A DNA stretch of 64,000 nt, taken from Flavobacterium tyrosinilyticum (GTDB lineage: Bacteria; Bacteroidota; Bacteroidia; Flavobacteriales; Flavobacteriaceae). Below the pieces are notes generated by a model. The model made no database searches. It saw nothing but the letters and a program-made list of their open reading frames with translations, and was not told where the DNA came from. The stretch spans positions 186,001-250,000 of the forward strand of contig NZ_JAMOKG010000003.1 of NCBI RefSeq assembly GCF_023656565.1, given 5' to 3'. The translations under genes were made by a program, and so were the position numbers. Shown here in pieces: positions 49,042-57,040 of the stretch; position 1 is the stretch's first letter; each line of letters opens with the position of its first letter.

Positions 49042-51969
49042 TTAAAAATTGAGAATAAATTCGGTGATGTTTGTATCTGATGGAAGCTGCAATTTTTTAC
49101 GAATGCGATAACGGGTATCTTCAACACCACGAACCGAAATTCCTAAAAGCGGAGCAATTTCTTTTGTATTGAAGTTCATTCGCAAATATGCACACAATCG
49201 CATATCGCGCGGAGTCAATTCTGGGTAACTCGATTTTAGTCGCTGCATAAAATTATCATGCAATTGATTAAAGATTTCTTCAAATTCATTCCAATGTTTG
49301 TCTCCCTGCAATTCGTGGTCAATCAATTTGTTGATTTTCGTCAGCAAACTGAAATTTACATTCGAATCATTCTTCTTATCAATCTCTCCGATTAAATCTT
49401 TAATCGAAAGCAAAATCTCATTCAAATGAATTAAATTGACTGTATTTGAAGCTACTTTAGCATTTTTAAGATTTATCGTCGTTTCAAGATTCTCTCGAAC
49501 AATAGCCATATTCTGTTGTTCGAATGTCAGTTTCTGTTCGTTAAGTTCTGCACGGCTTCGAAGCAATTCTCTTTCCTGATTCTCTATTAATTGACGGCGT
49601 TGACGCTCAGCAACAGATTTCTGATATCTCACAATGAAATAAATTACAATACTATAAAGCGCAAAATAAAATAAGTAAGCCCAAAAAGTTCTGTACCAAG
49701 GCGGTAAAACTTCAAATCGAAAAACAGCTTCTTCGCTAACCACATCATACATGTTTTTTGCTCTTACATGAAAAACATATTCGTTTTCAGGCAAATTGGT
49801 ATATTCTTTTTCTGTTTGCAGACTATAATCTGACCATGTTGGCTCAAAACCTTCCAGCCAATATTCGTATTTTGTTGCATCGGCATCTTCAAAACAAAGC
49901 GATGCAAAAGAAAAATGAAGCGCATTGTTAGAATACGCTAATACGGTTGAAAGTTTATCTTTTACGGATACCGTTTTGTTTGGAAGAACATCATAACGGC
50001 TGGAAAACAGTAAACTATCTTTTGGAAAAATGCATTTTACTTCTGAAATAACCGCTTTATATTTCGTTTGATATTTTTTGTTTTTAATGGCACTGTAATG
50101 AATCAAACCTTCTTGCGTTCCAAAAAATACATCACCACTTTTTGTCGTTTGAATATTTTCGAATCCAGGAACATATAGGTATCGAAGTTTTCGAAAAGGA
50201 AGTTCGTCTGTCTTGAAACTTCCGTTTTTCTGTTTGCTCATTTTTCCTGTATTTTCACTAGAAATGTACCATATATTATCCTGCTGATCTGGTTTTAATA
50301 ATCGGATATGATTTTCTAACCCAAGATATTTCTTGAAAACGGGATCTGGAATCATTTTTTTTGAAGATACATCTTGTCTGTAAACGCCTTTTGTGGTTCC
50401 AAACAAAATCTGATTATCGATTTTAAAGGTATTCAAAAATAAACTCGACGGAAAACCATTTTTGTCATTATAAAACTGAATATCAGCAACTGAATCATAC
50501 ACTGCATTGAATTTCAATTTATAAATTCCTTTATAACCGTGCGCAATCCAAATATTTCCTTGTTTATCGGTTTCCATAATTCTGCTGCTTTCTTCAAACC
50601 CTTTTATTCGATGCTGAAAAACCCACGAACCGTTTATTTGTTTCAGAAGATACAGTCCAGTATAACCGCCAACAAGAAGCAAATCAGGACGATTCGGGAT
50701 TAGGATTCCTTGCCAAGCGCCATCAATTTTAGCCAACGCTTTCGCGGAATTTCCACTGACTTTAAATATCCCGTTTTTTTCAAATGCTAATAACGAATTG
50801 CCGAAAACACCCACATTCCAAACATTTTCAGACATTCCAGAAATATGCTGAAAAGTTACATTTTCCCTTTTTCCGCTTTTGTAAGCTTCCCAATCCAACC
50901 AAAATAAGCCGTTATCTGTACCGATATACAATTTATTATCGTAAATCTGACTGCAGTAAATTTTGGTTTCAGAATTAGAACTATCTATAATTTTTGATAA
51001 AGGAGATGAAATCTGAATTAATGAAATTCCGCCTTTGAGCGTGACCCACAGATTGCCTTCCTTATCGATTTTAAAATTGGTAACATATTCGTTCTGAAGT
51101 CCCATTTGTTTGTCAATATGCTGAATCAAATGACCTTCACTATCAATAACTATCAACCCCGATTGACGGGTTCCGATTCCGAAATATCCATCAGAAAGTT
51201 CAATTCCTGCCGAAATCTGATTTTGTTTTAATAAAGGATCAACTTCGGTTATAAATGGTCTAATCTGTTCTCCATCGAAGATAAAAAGACCATTTTTTTG
51301 AGTTAATAGCAAAAGTCCGTTTTGGGTTAGAAAAATCTTTCGAACCTGTAATCCAACAAACTGCTCACTATTTTCAACTGGAATTAATTCATTTCCTTTC
51401 AGCTTTAATAATCCTTTTCCATTGTCTGTAGCATAGATTTCTTTTCCCACTTCGAAGAAATCATCAAAAGAGGTTTTGGCATTTATTACCTTGATTGTAT
51501 TGTTTTTGTAAATAAAAATCCTTTCGTAAGAGAAAAAAACAACTTCATTATTTCGAATTACAGTGTGAAGTACATCTCCAAAATTTCGAACCGATTTAGG
51601 AAGCAGTTTTACTAAAGAAGTATATTGATATTGCCCATTTGGAAGCCGAATCACAAACCCGAAATCACCTTGTGCGCCAACATACATTGTATCGTTTTTA
51701 TCAATTGCCATCGAGCGCACCATACTTCGGTTTTCTGGCTGTGTCACAATCGCCCAACGCACACCGTCGAATTGCATAACACCAAAATGATTGGCAAAAA
51801 ACATCATGCCTTTGGAATCTTGCAAAACATCCCAATTTTCTGATGCGGCTTTATAAACCTTCGGACTATAATTGGCTATAAAAGGAACCCCAATCTTTTT
51901 GATTTGAGAATGGATAATCGAAGAAAATAATAGGAATAGAAGTAAAATTCTAGTTTTAAATTTCATCAT
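49042..51969 (-). CDS. Propeller-type sensor with LuxR-family DNA-binding domain
   Basis: A 975-residue one-protein regulator. Start chosen at 51969 (MMKFKTRILLLFLLFSSIIH, a signal peptide); the longer frame from 52053 adds 28 polar residues. A periplasmic two-component-regulator propeller (about 25-660) shows blade motifs DKEGNLWVTLKGGISLI, DNKLYIGTDNGLFWLDW, DKQGNIWIAHGYKGIY. A Y_Y_Y domain follows (ATKYEYWLEGFEPTWSDYSL, VFHVRAKNMYDVVSEE), one membrane helix (AYLFYFALYSIVIYFIVR), a coiled coil (about 765-820) and a LuxR-type HTH (LTPRDMRLCAYLRMNFNTKE, ISVRGVEDTRYRIRKKL). Instead of a histidine kinase it couples sugar sensing directly to DNA binding. It probably controls the adjacent GH16-GH64-GH18 genes, 217 bases downstream. 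Confidence 0.88.
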   Translation of the reverse strand: MMKFKTRILLLFLLFSSIIHSQIKKIGVPFIANYSPKVYKAASENWDVLQDSKGMMFFANHFGVMQFDGVRWAIVTQPENRSMVRSMAIDKNDTMYVGAQGDFGFVIRLPNGQYQYTSLVKLLPKSVRNFGDVLHTVIRNNEVVFFSYERIFIYKNNTIKVINAKTSFDDFFEVGKEIYATDNGKGLLKLKGNELIPVENSEQFVGLQVRKIFLTQNGLLLLTQKNGLFIFDGEQIRPFITEVDPLLKQNQISAGIELSDGYFGIGTRQSGLIVIDSEGHLIQHIDKQMGLQNEYVTNFKIDKEGNLWVTLKGGISLIQISSPLSKIIDSSNSETKIYCSQIYDNKLYIGTDNGLFWLDWEAYKSGKRENVTFQHISGMSENVWNVGVFGNSLLAFEKNGIFKVSGNSAKALAKIDGAWQGILIPNRPDLLLVGGYTGLYLLKQINGSWVFQHRIKGFEESSRIMETDKQGNIWIAHGYKGIYKLKFNAVYDSVADIQFYNDKNGFPSSLFLNTFKIDNQILFGTTKGVYRQDVSSKKMIPDPVFKKYLGLENHIRLLKPDQQDNIWYISSENTGKMSKQKNGSFKTDELPFRKLRYLYVPGFENIQTTKSGDVFFGTQEGLIHYSAIKNKKYQTKYKAVISEVKCIFPKDSLLFSSRYDVLPNKTVSVKDKLSTVLAYSNNALHFSFASLCFEDADATKYEYWLEGFEPTWSDYSLQTEKEYTNLPENEYVFHVRAKNMYDVVSEEAVFRFEVLPPWYRTFWAYLFYFALYSIVIYFIVRYQKSVAERQRRQLIENQERELLRSRAELNEQKLTFEQQNMAIVRENLETTINLKNAKVASNTVNLIHLNEILLSIKDLIGEIDKKNDSNVNFSLLTKINKLIDHELQGDKHWNEFEEIFNQLHDNFMQRLKSSYPELTPRDMRLCAYLRMNFNTKEIAPLLGISVRGVEDTRYRIRKKLQLPSDTNITEFILNF

Positions 51970-52125
51970 TCTGCTGTGTCTGTAGGTTAAGAGCGACTTT
52001 GGGAAATCACTGCCTAAAAAAGATTCTTTGGGAAAAATCATTCTTTGGGGCAAAAAACATTTTTTTTAAATGTAGTAATAACAATTATTCGATATTACCA
52101 AATCAAAAAAGAGAATGTCGAAACT

Positions 52126-52158
52126 CAAATATATAAAATTTTATTTTAATGCAACAAA
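52126..52158 (-). promoter_or_regulatory. Minus-strand promoter for the propeller regulator
   Basis: On the minus strand, TTTG (complement of 52155-52158), 21 bases, TATATTTG (complement of 52126-52133): both boxes match the Bacteroidota consensus perfectly, with slightly long spacing. Transcription would start near 52120, about 150 bases before the ATG at 51969. Confidence 0.5.
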
Positions 52159-52175
52159 TTACATTTTAATAAGAG

Positions 52176-52239
52176 AATTTGATAATTAGAAAATGTGGTA
52201 ATTAGATAATTTGATAATTAGAGAATGTGGTAATTTGAT
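52176..52239. repeat. Two tandem copies of a 32-bp AT-rich unit
   Basis: AATTTGATAATTAGAAAATG continuing TGGTAATTAGAT (52176-52207) is repeated at 52208-52239 with two base changes, and a third partial AATT copy follows. The units are direct, not inverted. Possibly a variable-number repeat useful for strain typing; no function is seen. Confidence 0.75.
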
Positions 52240-52274
52240 AATTGAACTTTGACAAGGTTCAAAAAGATGTTATT

Positions 52275-52452
52275 CATTCCGTTGGAATGTCTGGTTGGTA
52301 GATTTTTTTTTAATGAGATTCGGAGGTACACGTTCCGTAGGAACGTTTGAATACGCAAATAAAATTCATTTCACAAAACAGGTGTCCCTATAGGACATTA
52401 TGCAAATTTATCATTGTTTTTTTTCTACCTACCAGATATTCCTAACGGAATA
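52275..52452. repeat. 178-bp MITE-like element with terminal inverted repeats and two inner hairpins
   Basis: Left end ATTCCGTTGGAATGTCTGGT continuing TGGTAGA (52275-52301) and right end TCTACCTACCAGATATTCCT continuing AACGGAAT (52425-52452) are imperfect inverted copies. Between them are hairpins CGTTCC GTA GGAACG (52331-52345) and TGTCC CTATA GGACA (about 52383-52397). No reading frame of note. This is the structure of a small non-autonomous mobile element or of a palindromic intergenic family; no target-site duplication is obvious. It lies in the 641-base gap 51970-52610. Confidence 0.7.
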
Positions 52453-52465
52453 TTTTTTTTTAAAC

Positions 52466-52498
52466 AAACCCGACGAGTTTTAAAAACCTGTCGGGTTT
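52466..52498. terminator. Terminator-like hairpin
   Basis: AAACCCGAC (52466-52474) and GTCGGGTTT (52490-52498) form a 9-bp stem with GAGTTTTAAAAACCT in the loop, which can itself pair further. Not attached to an obvious upstream plus-strand gene; may belong to the palindromic elements of this gap. Confidence 0.45.
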
Positions 52499-52553
52499 AA
52501 TTTAAAACCTGAAACTTGAAACAAAACATACATCCCAAGTTTCTTTCTTACAA

Positions 52554-52587
52554 ATTGAAAGAAAAAACCTATTTGTTGTTATATTTG
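52554..52587 (+). promoter_or_regulatory. Promoter of the gene at 52611
   Basis: ATTG (52554-52557) and, 22 bases later, TATATTTG (52580-52587), a perfect -7 box. Transcription would start near 52593, only about 18 bases before the ATG at 52611. Confidence 0.45.
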
Positions 52588-52610
52588 CTAAATTAAACAT
52601 TTTGGCAATT

Positions 52611-53129
52611 ATGAATAATTTTACATTACAGCTTTTAAAACAAATAGAAGATTATGCAAATTCAAAAGGTTTTTCAAAAATAGGAAAGATGTCATTTCGA
52701 AAAATAGAATCTACAACAATCGAAAATCTTTGGTCAATTCAGATTAGAAAAGGAAGAGCACCATATATGAATTATGATTACGTTTCAAGTACTGCAGGTA
52801 TTTACAGTAAGGTTGTGAGAAAACTTGAAAAAAAAATCATAAGCGATTTTTTAAATAGTTATCCATTAGTAGGAGGCGCTACTGGACTATTTACAGATTT
52901 CAATGAATATGATGAATTTGCTGTTTTTGATAATGAGACCTTAAATATAACTTTTGAAAAATTAATTTTAGAATTTGAAAATGGTGGTTTAGCCCTATTT
53001 AATAAATTCAATACTCTAGAAAATATTATTTCAGGAATTGATTCAAAACATTATTGGTTTTCTGATTATTTTAAAAATGTTACTATAAGACAAAAAATCA
53101 CTATAGCTTGTATGCTATTTGTTAATTAA
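52611..53129 (+). CDS. Uncharacterised protein with an in-frame stop, probably truncated
   Basis: A 172-residue soluble protein starting MNNFTLQLLKQIEDYANSKG; a TTG three codons earlier is not needed. No family is recognised; it is helical and strand-mixed, with GGATGLFTDFNEYDEFAVFD in the middle. The frame stops at TAA (53127-53129). The same frame stays open for another 29 codons with sensible coding (NKQHAINWLENNLQNE, KILLEKFSAI) to TAG at 53217-53219, so a single base change appears to have cut a 202-residue gene. Its AT content is higher than that of neighbours. It sits in an island between the wall-lytic and uronate loci, next to MITE-like sequence, and may be a decaying or recently acquired gene. 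Confidence 0.6.
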   Translation: MNNFTLQLLKQIEDYANSKGFSKIGKMSFRKIESTTIENLWSIQIRKGRAPYMNYDYVSSTAGIYSKVVRKLEKKIISDFLNSYPLVGGATGLFTDFNEYDEFAVFDNETLNITFEKLILEFENGGLALFNKFNTLENIISGIDSKHYWFSDYFKNVTIRQKITIACMLFVN

Positions 53130-53242
53130 AATAAACAACATGCCATTAATTGGTTAGAAAATAATTTACAAAATGAAATAGAAGAAAAAATTTTATTAGA
53201 AAAGTTTAGCGCTATTTAGTCTTAATTTAAATATGAATACTT

Positions 53243-53890
53243 TCATTTAAGACTAAGTTTCTCGCTCAACTCCTGGTAAGTGTAAAAAAGCTCTGCTCCT
53301 TCTTCTTTTAAATCATCATTATTGAAACCATTGGCAAAACCATAAACTTTAAATCCTCCTCTTACTCCTGCTCTTACACCAGCTTTACTGTCTTCTAAAA
53401 CAATGCATTCTTTTACCTCAAAACCCATTACTGCAGCGGCATGAAGAAATATTCCTGGTTCGGGTTTCCAGCTCCCAATTTGATACGAACTGAATATTCG
53501 ATCTTCGAATTTATCCAGCAATCCTGCCACTTCAAGATTCAAACGAATTTTATCTACTGGTCCGCTAGAGGCAACGCAATATGGAATTTTTAATTTTTCG
53601 ATATTTCGGATAAAATCAACAATTCCTTCCATTGGTTTTACCTGAGTTTTAAAAGCTTCAAAACTCTTTTCGCGATATTGAGTTTCAAAATTTTCTGGAA
53701 GTTTCTGATCGATTGCTTCTTCAATATGTCTGAAACAATCCTTTAGATTTCGGCCATTAAAATATCTATATGCATCTTCCAATTCCATTTCGAATCCGTG
53801 TTCTTGCGCCATTGCAAGCAAGATTCCGTTACCGATTTTCTCTGTATCGACCAAAACTCCATCACAATCGAAAATTATGCATTTAACCAT
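53243..53890 (-). CDS. HAD-family phosphatase, beta-phosphoglucomutase-like
   Basis: A 215-residue hydrolase: motif I IIFDCDGVLVDTE (about 5-17, nucleophile Asp8 and general acid Asp10), motif II YCVASSGPVDKIR (Ser), and motif III/IV VAGLLDKFEDRIFSSYQIG then KPEPGIFLHAAAVMGFEVKE, VLEDSKAGVRAGVRGGFKVYG with the metal-binding Glu-Asp. It has the small helical cap of the GPH/beta-PGM group (about 20-85). Probable substrate is a sugar phosphate. It is convergent to the truncated gene at 52611 and divergent from the DUF4861 gene at 54104; link to uronate use is possible but unproven. Confidence 0.88.
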   Translation of the reverse strand: MVKCIIFDCDGVLVDTEKIGNGILLAMAQEHGFEMELEDAYRYFNGRNLKDCFRHIEEAIDQKLPENFETQYREKSFEAFKTQVKPMEGIVDFIRNIEKLKIPYCVASSGPVDKIRLNLEVAGLLDKFEDRIFSSYQIGSWKPEPGIFLHAAAVMGFEVKECIVLEDSKAGVRAGVRGGFKVYGFANGFNNDDLKEEGAELFYTYQELSEKLSLK

Positions 53891-54103
53891 TTGTCTTGAT
53901 TTTCATTTAATTATAAATTCTCCTGAAGTCAAAATCAGGAAATGTAAATTACAAAAAATAATCTAGTTCTTTCCTAAAGCTTTTCTGCTCATTTTCAGCA
54001 TTCTGTACAGAATTACTCCTATTCTGTATTTTCAATTCCGTTTCAATTTGTACTTTTATAATCCTATCAAACCTATTTTTTAAAATATTAAAACCAAAGA
54101 ATT

Positions 54104-55273
54104 TTGAAAAAACATCTTTTTATCATAACCATTCTGACAGCCAATTTTGCTGCTTTTTCTCAGAATAAAATCATCACAATTTCAAATTCATTAAAAGTTG
54201 ACAGAGAATTTGAAACCATCGAATTGACTAAAAAGTCACTTGGACTAAATGCCAATTCGAGACTTGAAAATTATGCCGTAAAAGACATTAGCAGTAATAC
54301 TTTCTTAGAAACTCAAACCGTAGATAATGATGGCGACGGAAATGCAGATATTTTGCTTTTTCAGCCCAAAATCAAAGCTGCTTCTAAACAGGATTTTGAA
54401 ATATTAGTTGGCACAAACCCTAATGCTTCAAAAGTAGTTAGCTGTTATTCTCGTTTTGTTCCAGAACGCACAGACGATTATGCTTGGGAAAACAACAAAG
54501 TGGCTTTTAGAACTTACGGCCCTGTAGCTCAGAAAATGGTTGAAGATAAAATTCCGGGCGGAACATTAACTAGCGGAATTGACGCGTGGCTAAAAAGAGT
54601 AGATTATCCAATCATTAATAAATGGTACGGAAAAGCCACAAACGGAACCGGAACGTATCATAAAGATACTGGCGAAGGTTTGGATAATTTTCACGTAGGT
54701 GACAGTCGCGGTGTGGGCGGAATTGCTGTAAACGTGGATGGAAAATATTATTTCTCTAAAAATTTCATCAGCTGGAAAACCATTACAACAGGGCCTATAA
54801 GAACGAGTTTTATTCTGACTTATGCCGATTGGGATGCAAAAGGCAATAAAATAACGGAATCAAAATTAATCAGTTTGGATTACGGAAGCCAGCTTTCTCG
54901 CTTTGAAATCAATATTACGGGAACCAAACAAATTGCTGCCGGATTAACGCTTCATGATAAAAAAGGAACAATCGGAACAAATGTAAAAGAAGGTTGGCTG
55001 AGTTATTGGGAACCTATCGAAGATTCTGAAATTGGCACTGGTTTAGTGGCTCCAAAAAACACTTTATTAAGTTATGACAATCATGTAACAGACGAAAAAG
55101 ATCTGAGCAATCTGTACGGAAATATTGCTGTTAAAAACAATAAAGCCATTTATTATGTTGGTTTTGGATGGAAAAAAGGAAGTCCGTTTCAAACTAAAAA
55201 AGAATGGGAAAAATATTTGAGCTCTTTTGCGGAAAAGGTTAATAATCCTTTGATTGTGAAGGTTAAGAAGTGA
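54104..55273 (+). CDS. DUF4861-family exported protein
   Basis: A 389-residue secreted protein. The start is TTG at 54104-54106; there is no ATG nearby, and MKKHLFIITILTANFAAFSQ follows as a proper signal peptide. The fold shows GPVAQKMVEDKIPGGTLTSG, GTGTYHKDTGEGLDNFHVGD, SRGVGGIAVNVDGKYYFSKN and AAGLTLHDKKGTIGTN. These resemble DUF4861, a family found in polysaccharide-utilisation loci for uronate-containing polymers. It is upstream of the LacI/uronate operon on the other side of a palindromic element and probably belongs to the same function, perhaps as a lyase, epimerase-like or binding protein. Enzymatic activity is not known to me. Confidence 0.8.
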   Translation: MKKHLFIITILTANFAAFSQNKIITISNSLKVDREFETIELTKKSLGLNANSRLENYAVKDISSNTFLETQTVDNDGDGNADILLFQPKIKAASKQDFEILVGTNPNASKVVSCYSRFVPERTDDYAWENNKVAFRTYGPVAQKMVEDKIPGGTLTSGIDAWLKRVDYPIINKWYGKATNGTGTYHKDTGEGLDNFHVGDSRGVGGIAVNVDGKYYFSKNFISWKTITTGPIRTSFILTYADWDAKGNKITESKLISLDYGSQLSRFEINITGTKQIAAGLTLHDKKGTIGTNVKEGWLSYWEPIEDSEIGTGLVAPKNTLLSYDNHVTDEKDLSNLYGNIAVKNNKAIYYVGFGWKKGSPFQTKKEWEKYLSSFAEKVNNPLIVKVKK

Positions 55274-55307
55274 TTTTTTTGCCACTAAGGCACAAAGTTT
55301 TTTAAAC

Positions 55308-55382
55308 ATAGCCCGTGGTTTCAACCACGGGAACACGATATATAATATCAATTCGTTTCCCGTGGTTGAAACCACGGGCTAT
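55308..55382. repeat. Paired CCCGTGGTT hairpins between convergent genes
   Basis: ATAGCCCGTGGTTTCAACCA continuing CGGGAAC (55308-55334) and GTTTCCCGTGGTTGAAACCA continuing CGGGCTAT (55355-55382) are inverted copies of each other, and each is itself a hairpin. Same family as 38173/38264, 40514/40571 and 9114. The 75-bp structure lies between the stop of the DUF4861 gene and that of the LacI gene, so it can end transcription on both strands. Confidence 0.75.
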
Positions 55383-55395
55383 ACTTGAAATGTAT

Positions 55396-56463
55396 TTATC
55401 TTTTATCAGCAAAATAATTCTCCTTCAAAATAATCTCCAACGGAATATAATGCGTTCGCTCAGTCTCTTCTTGTAGAACCAATTTCTTATACAAATAATT
55501 AATACCCATATAACCTTGATCTTCGGGTCTTTGATTGATTAAAAAATCAATTACGCCTTTGTTTAAATATTCGATATTCTCTTTCAACAAATCAAAACCA
55601 ATAATTCGAACACCTTTTATATTGTTTTTTTCTAAAAATTCGGCAACAATATACGCTCGGGAATTAGGTACAAAAACGCTGTTTACACCAGAAAACATTT
55701 CTAAACTCAATTGATCGATTCCCGAATCTTTTAAGGTAAATTCAGAAAATTTAAAATTGGTCAATTCATCGTGGTCTTGAAAATACGAATAGAAACCTTT
55801 TATACGCTGCTGATAGACAGAAGTACTTTCGATTTCTCTAGTAATCTTAAAAATTAAAACTTGTCGCTCATTTTTTACGGCAAAACTAATTAATCTTCCA
55901 GCTAAATAACCGCTCTGAAAAGCATCTTGCCCAACATAAGCATGTTCGTTTTCTTCAGAAATATTCGAATCGATCATCACAATCGGAATATTCTTTTTTT
56001 CATATTCCTTTAAAAACTGAACAGAATCTTCGTAAAAAATTGGCGCAAACAACAAACCATCGCAATCAAACTCCAATACTTTTTGAGCCGATTCTTTAAA
56101 CGATACCAAATTATAATCGTAGAAAAAATAATCCAATACAATTCCGAATTTGCTGAATTCCAAAGCTGCTTTTTCTATTCCGTCCGTCTGACTTTTCCAA
56201 TATTCTAAAGTTTCCGATTTTGGAAGGAAAACTGCAAAATGAAACTTTTTGTTCAGTGCTAGATTACTTGCCAAAATATTTCGGGTATAACCAAACTCTT
56301 CAATTATTGCATTAACCTTATCTACGGTCTCCTGTGCTACTTGTCCGCGTTTGTGTATAATCCTGTCGACAGTGCCGGCAGAAACATTAGCTAGTTCGGC
56401 AATTTTTTTAATTGTTATGATATTGATTCTTTTTAAGTTAAAAAAATAAAAGTAGTCGGGCAA
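55396..56463 (-). CDS. LacI-family transcriptional regulator
   Basis: A 355-residue repressor-type protein. The DNA-binding domain is clear, ITIKKIAELANVSAGTVDRI followed by IHKRGQVAQETVDKVNAIIE (about 16-54). The effector domain follows with FHFAVFLPKSETLEYWKS, GIEKAALEFSKFGI, GLLFAPIFYEDSVQFLKE and a C-terminal DQGYMGINYLYKKLVLQEE. The frame begins at a TTG (56461-56463), with 15 residues before the HTH; no ATG lies near, so the true start may be a non-ATG codon closer to KRINIITIKK. Divergent from the uronate operon, with a palindromic operator between them (56528-56541). It probably represses that operon and itself until a uronate signal appears. Confidence 0.85.
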   Translation of the reverse strand: MPDYFYFFNLKRINIITIKKIAELANVSAGTVDRIIHKRGQVAQETVDKVNAIIEEFGYTRNILASNLALNKKFHFAVFLPKSETLEYWKSQTDGIEKAALEFSKFGIVLDYFFYDYNLVSFKESAQKVLEFDCDGLLFAPIFYEDSVQFLKEYEKKNIPIVMIDSNISEENEHAYVGQDAFQSGYLAGRLISFAVKNERQVLIFKITREIESTSVYQQRIKGFYSYFQDHDELTNFKFSEFTLKDSGIDQLSLEMFSGVNSVFVPNSRAYIVAEFLEKNNIKGVRIIGFDLLKENIEYLNKGVIDFLINQRPEDQGYMGINYLYKKLVLQEETERTHYIPLEIILKENYFADKR

Positions 56464-56488
56464 AATTAATTTATTTTATTAAAAATAA

Positions 56489-56519
56489 GTTGTTTTACAT
56501 CACTTTTTGCATACATTTG
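56489..56519 (+). promoter_or_regulatory. Promoter of the uronate operon
   Basis: GTTG (56489-56492), exactly 19 bases, TACATTTG (56512-56519): a match to the Bacteroidota promoter with one mismatch in the -33 box. Transcription is expected near 56525, inside or just before the palindrome at 56528. A perfect minus-strand -7 box (TATATTTG, complement of 56542-56549) faces the LacI gene. Confidence 0.6.
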
Positions 56520-56527
56520 TAAAACAC

Positions 56528-56541
56528 CGTGTGCGCACACG
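56528..56541. promoter_or_regulatory. LacI-type operator (14-bp perfect palindrome)
   Basis: CGTGTGCGCACACG is perfectly symmetric about a central CG, as typical LacI-family operators are. It is GC-rich in otherwise very AT-rich DNA and lies between the plus-strand -7 box (56512-56519) and the minus-strand -7 box (56542-56549), so one bound dimer would cover both transcription starts. Best candidate site for the regulator encoded at 55396-56463. Confidence 0.65.
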
Positions 56542-56587
56542 CAAATATACACATAACATCAAAAAATAAAAATAATAACCAATAAAA

Positions 56588-57037
56588 ATGATACTAGACT
56601 CATTACAAAATGCACCAAAATACTATGGTCTGCATCCAAATTTCAAAAAAGCTTTTGATTATGTAAATCAGAATGACATTGCCAATCTTGAAGAAGGCGC
56701 CTTTGAAATTGGAGAAGGTTTAAAACTAATTGTAATTGTTGGACAAGGAAATACAAAAGAAGAAGCCGTAAAAGGATTTGAATGTCATGATAAAAACATC
56801 GATATTCAAATTTCGATTAAAGGACCTGAAACTTTTGCGTGGAAACCGAGAGAAAAATGTGTAAATCCAAATGGCGACTACAGCGATGAAAGAGACGTTC
56901 GTTTCTTTCATGATGCACCAGATACTTTTTTTGAAATGCAGGAAAAACAATTTACTATTCTTTTTCCAGAAGATGTTCATACCGCAATGATTGGTGAAGG
57001 AACACTGAAAAAAATCGTTATTAAAGTAAAAATATAA
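56588..57037 (+). CDS. YhcH/YjgK/YiaL (DUF386) family protein
   Basis: A 149-residue cupin-like protein: MILDSLQNAPKYYGLHPNFK near the start, then ECHDKNIDIQISIKGPETFA (with metal-type His) and FTILFPEDVHTAMIGEG, with conserved Pro, Glu and His of the family. Members accompany sialic-acid, uronate and pentonate catabolic genes and are thought to act on sugar anomers or as sugar isomerase-like proteins. It is the first gene of the operon behind the LacI operator; the KDPG aldolase gene follows after three bases. Confidence 0.88.
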   Translation: MILDSLQNAPKYYGLHPNFKKAFDYVNQNDIANLEEGAFEIGEGLKLIVIVGQGNTKEEAVKGFECHDKNIDIQISIKGPETFAWKPREKCVNPNGDYSDERDVRFFHDAPDTFFEMQEKQFTILFPEDVHTAMIGEGTLKKIVIKVKI

Positions 57038-57040
57038 GTC

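Noticed and set aside
52051..52610. Gene in the 640-base gap before 52611
   Set aside because: No long frame; content is promoter elements, a tandem repeat and a MITE-like palindrome.
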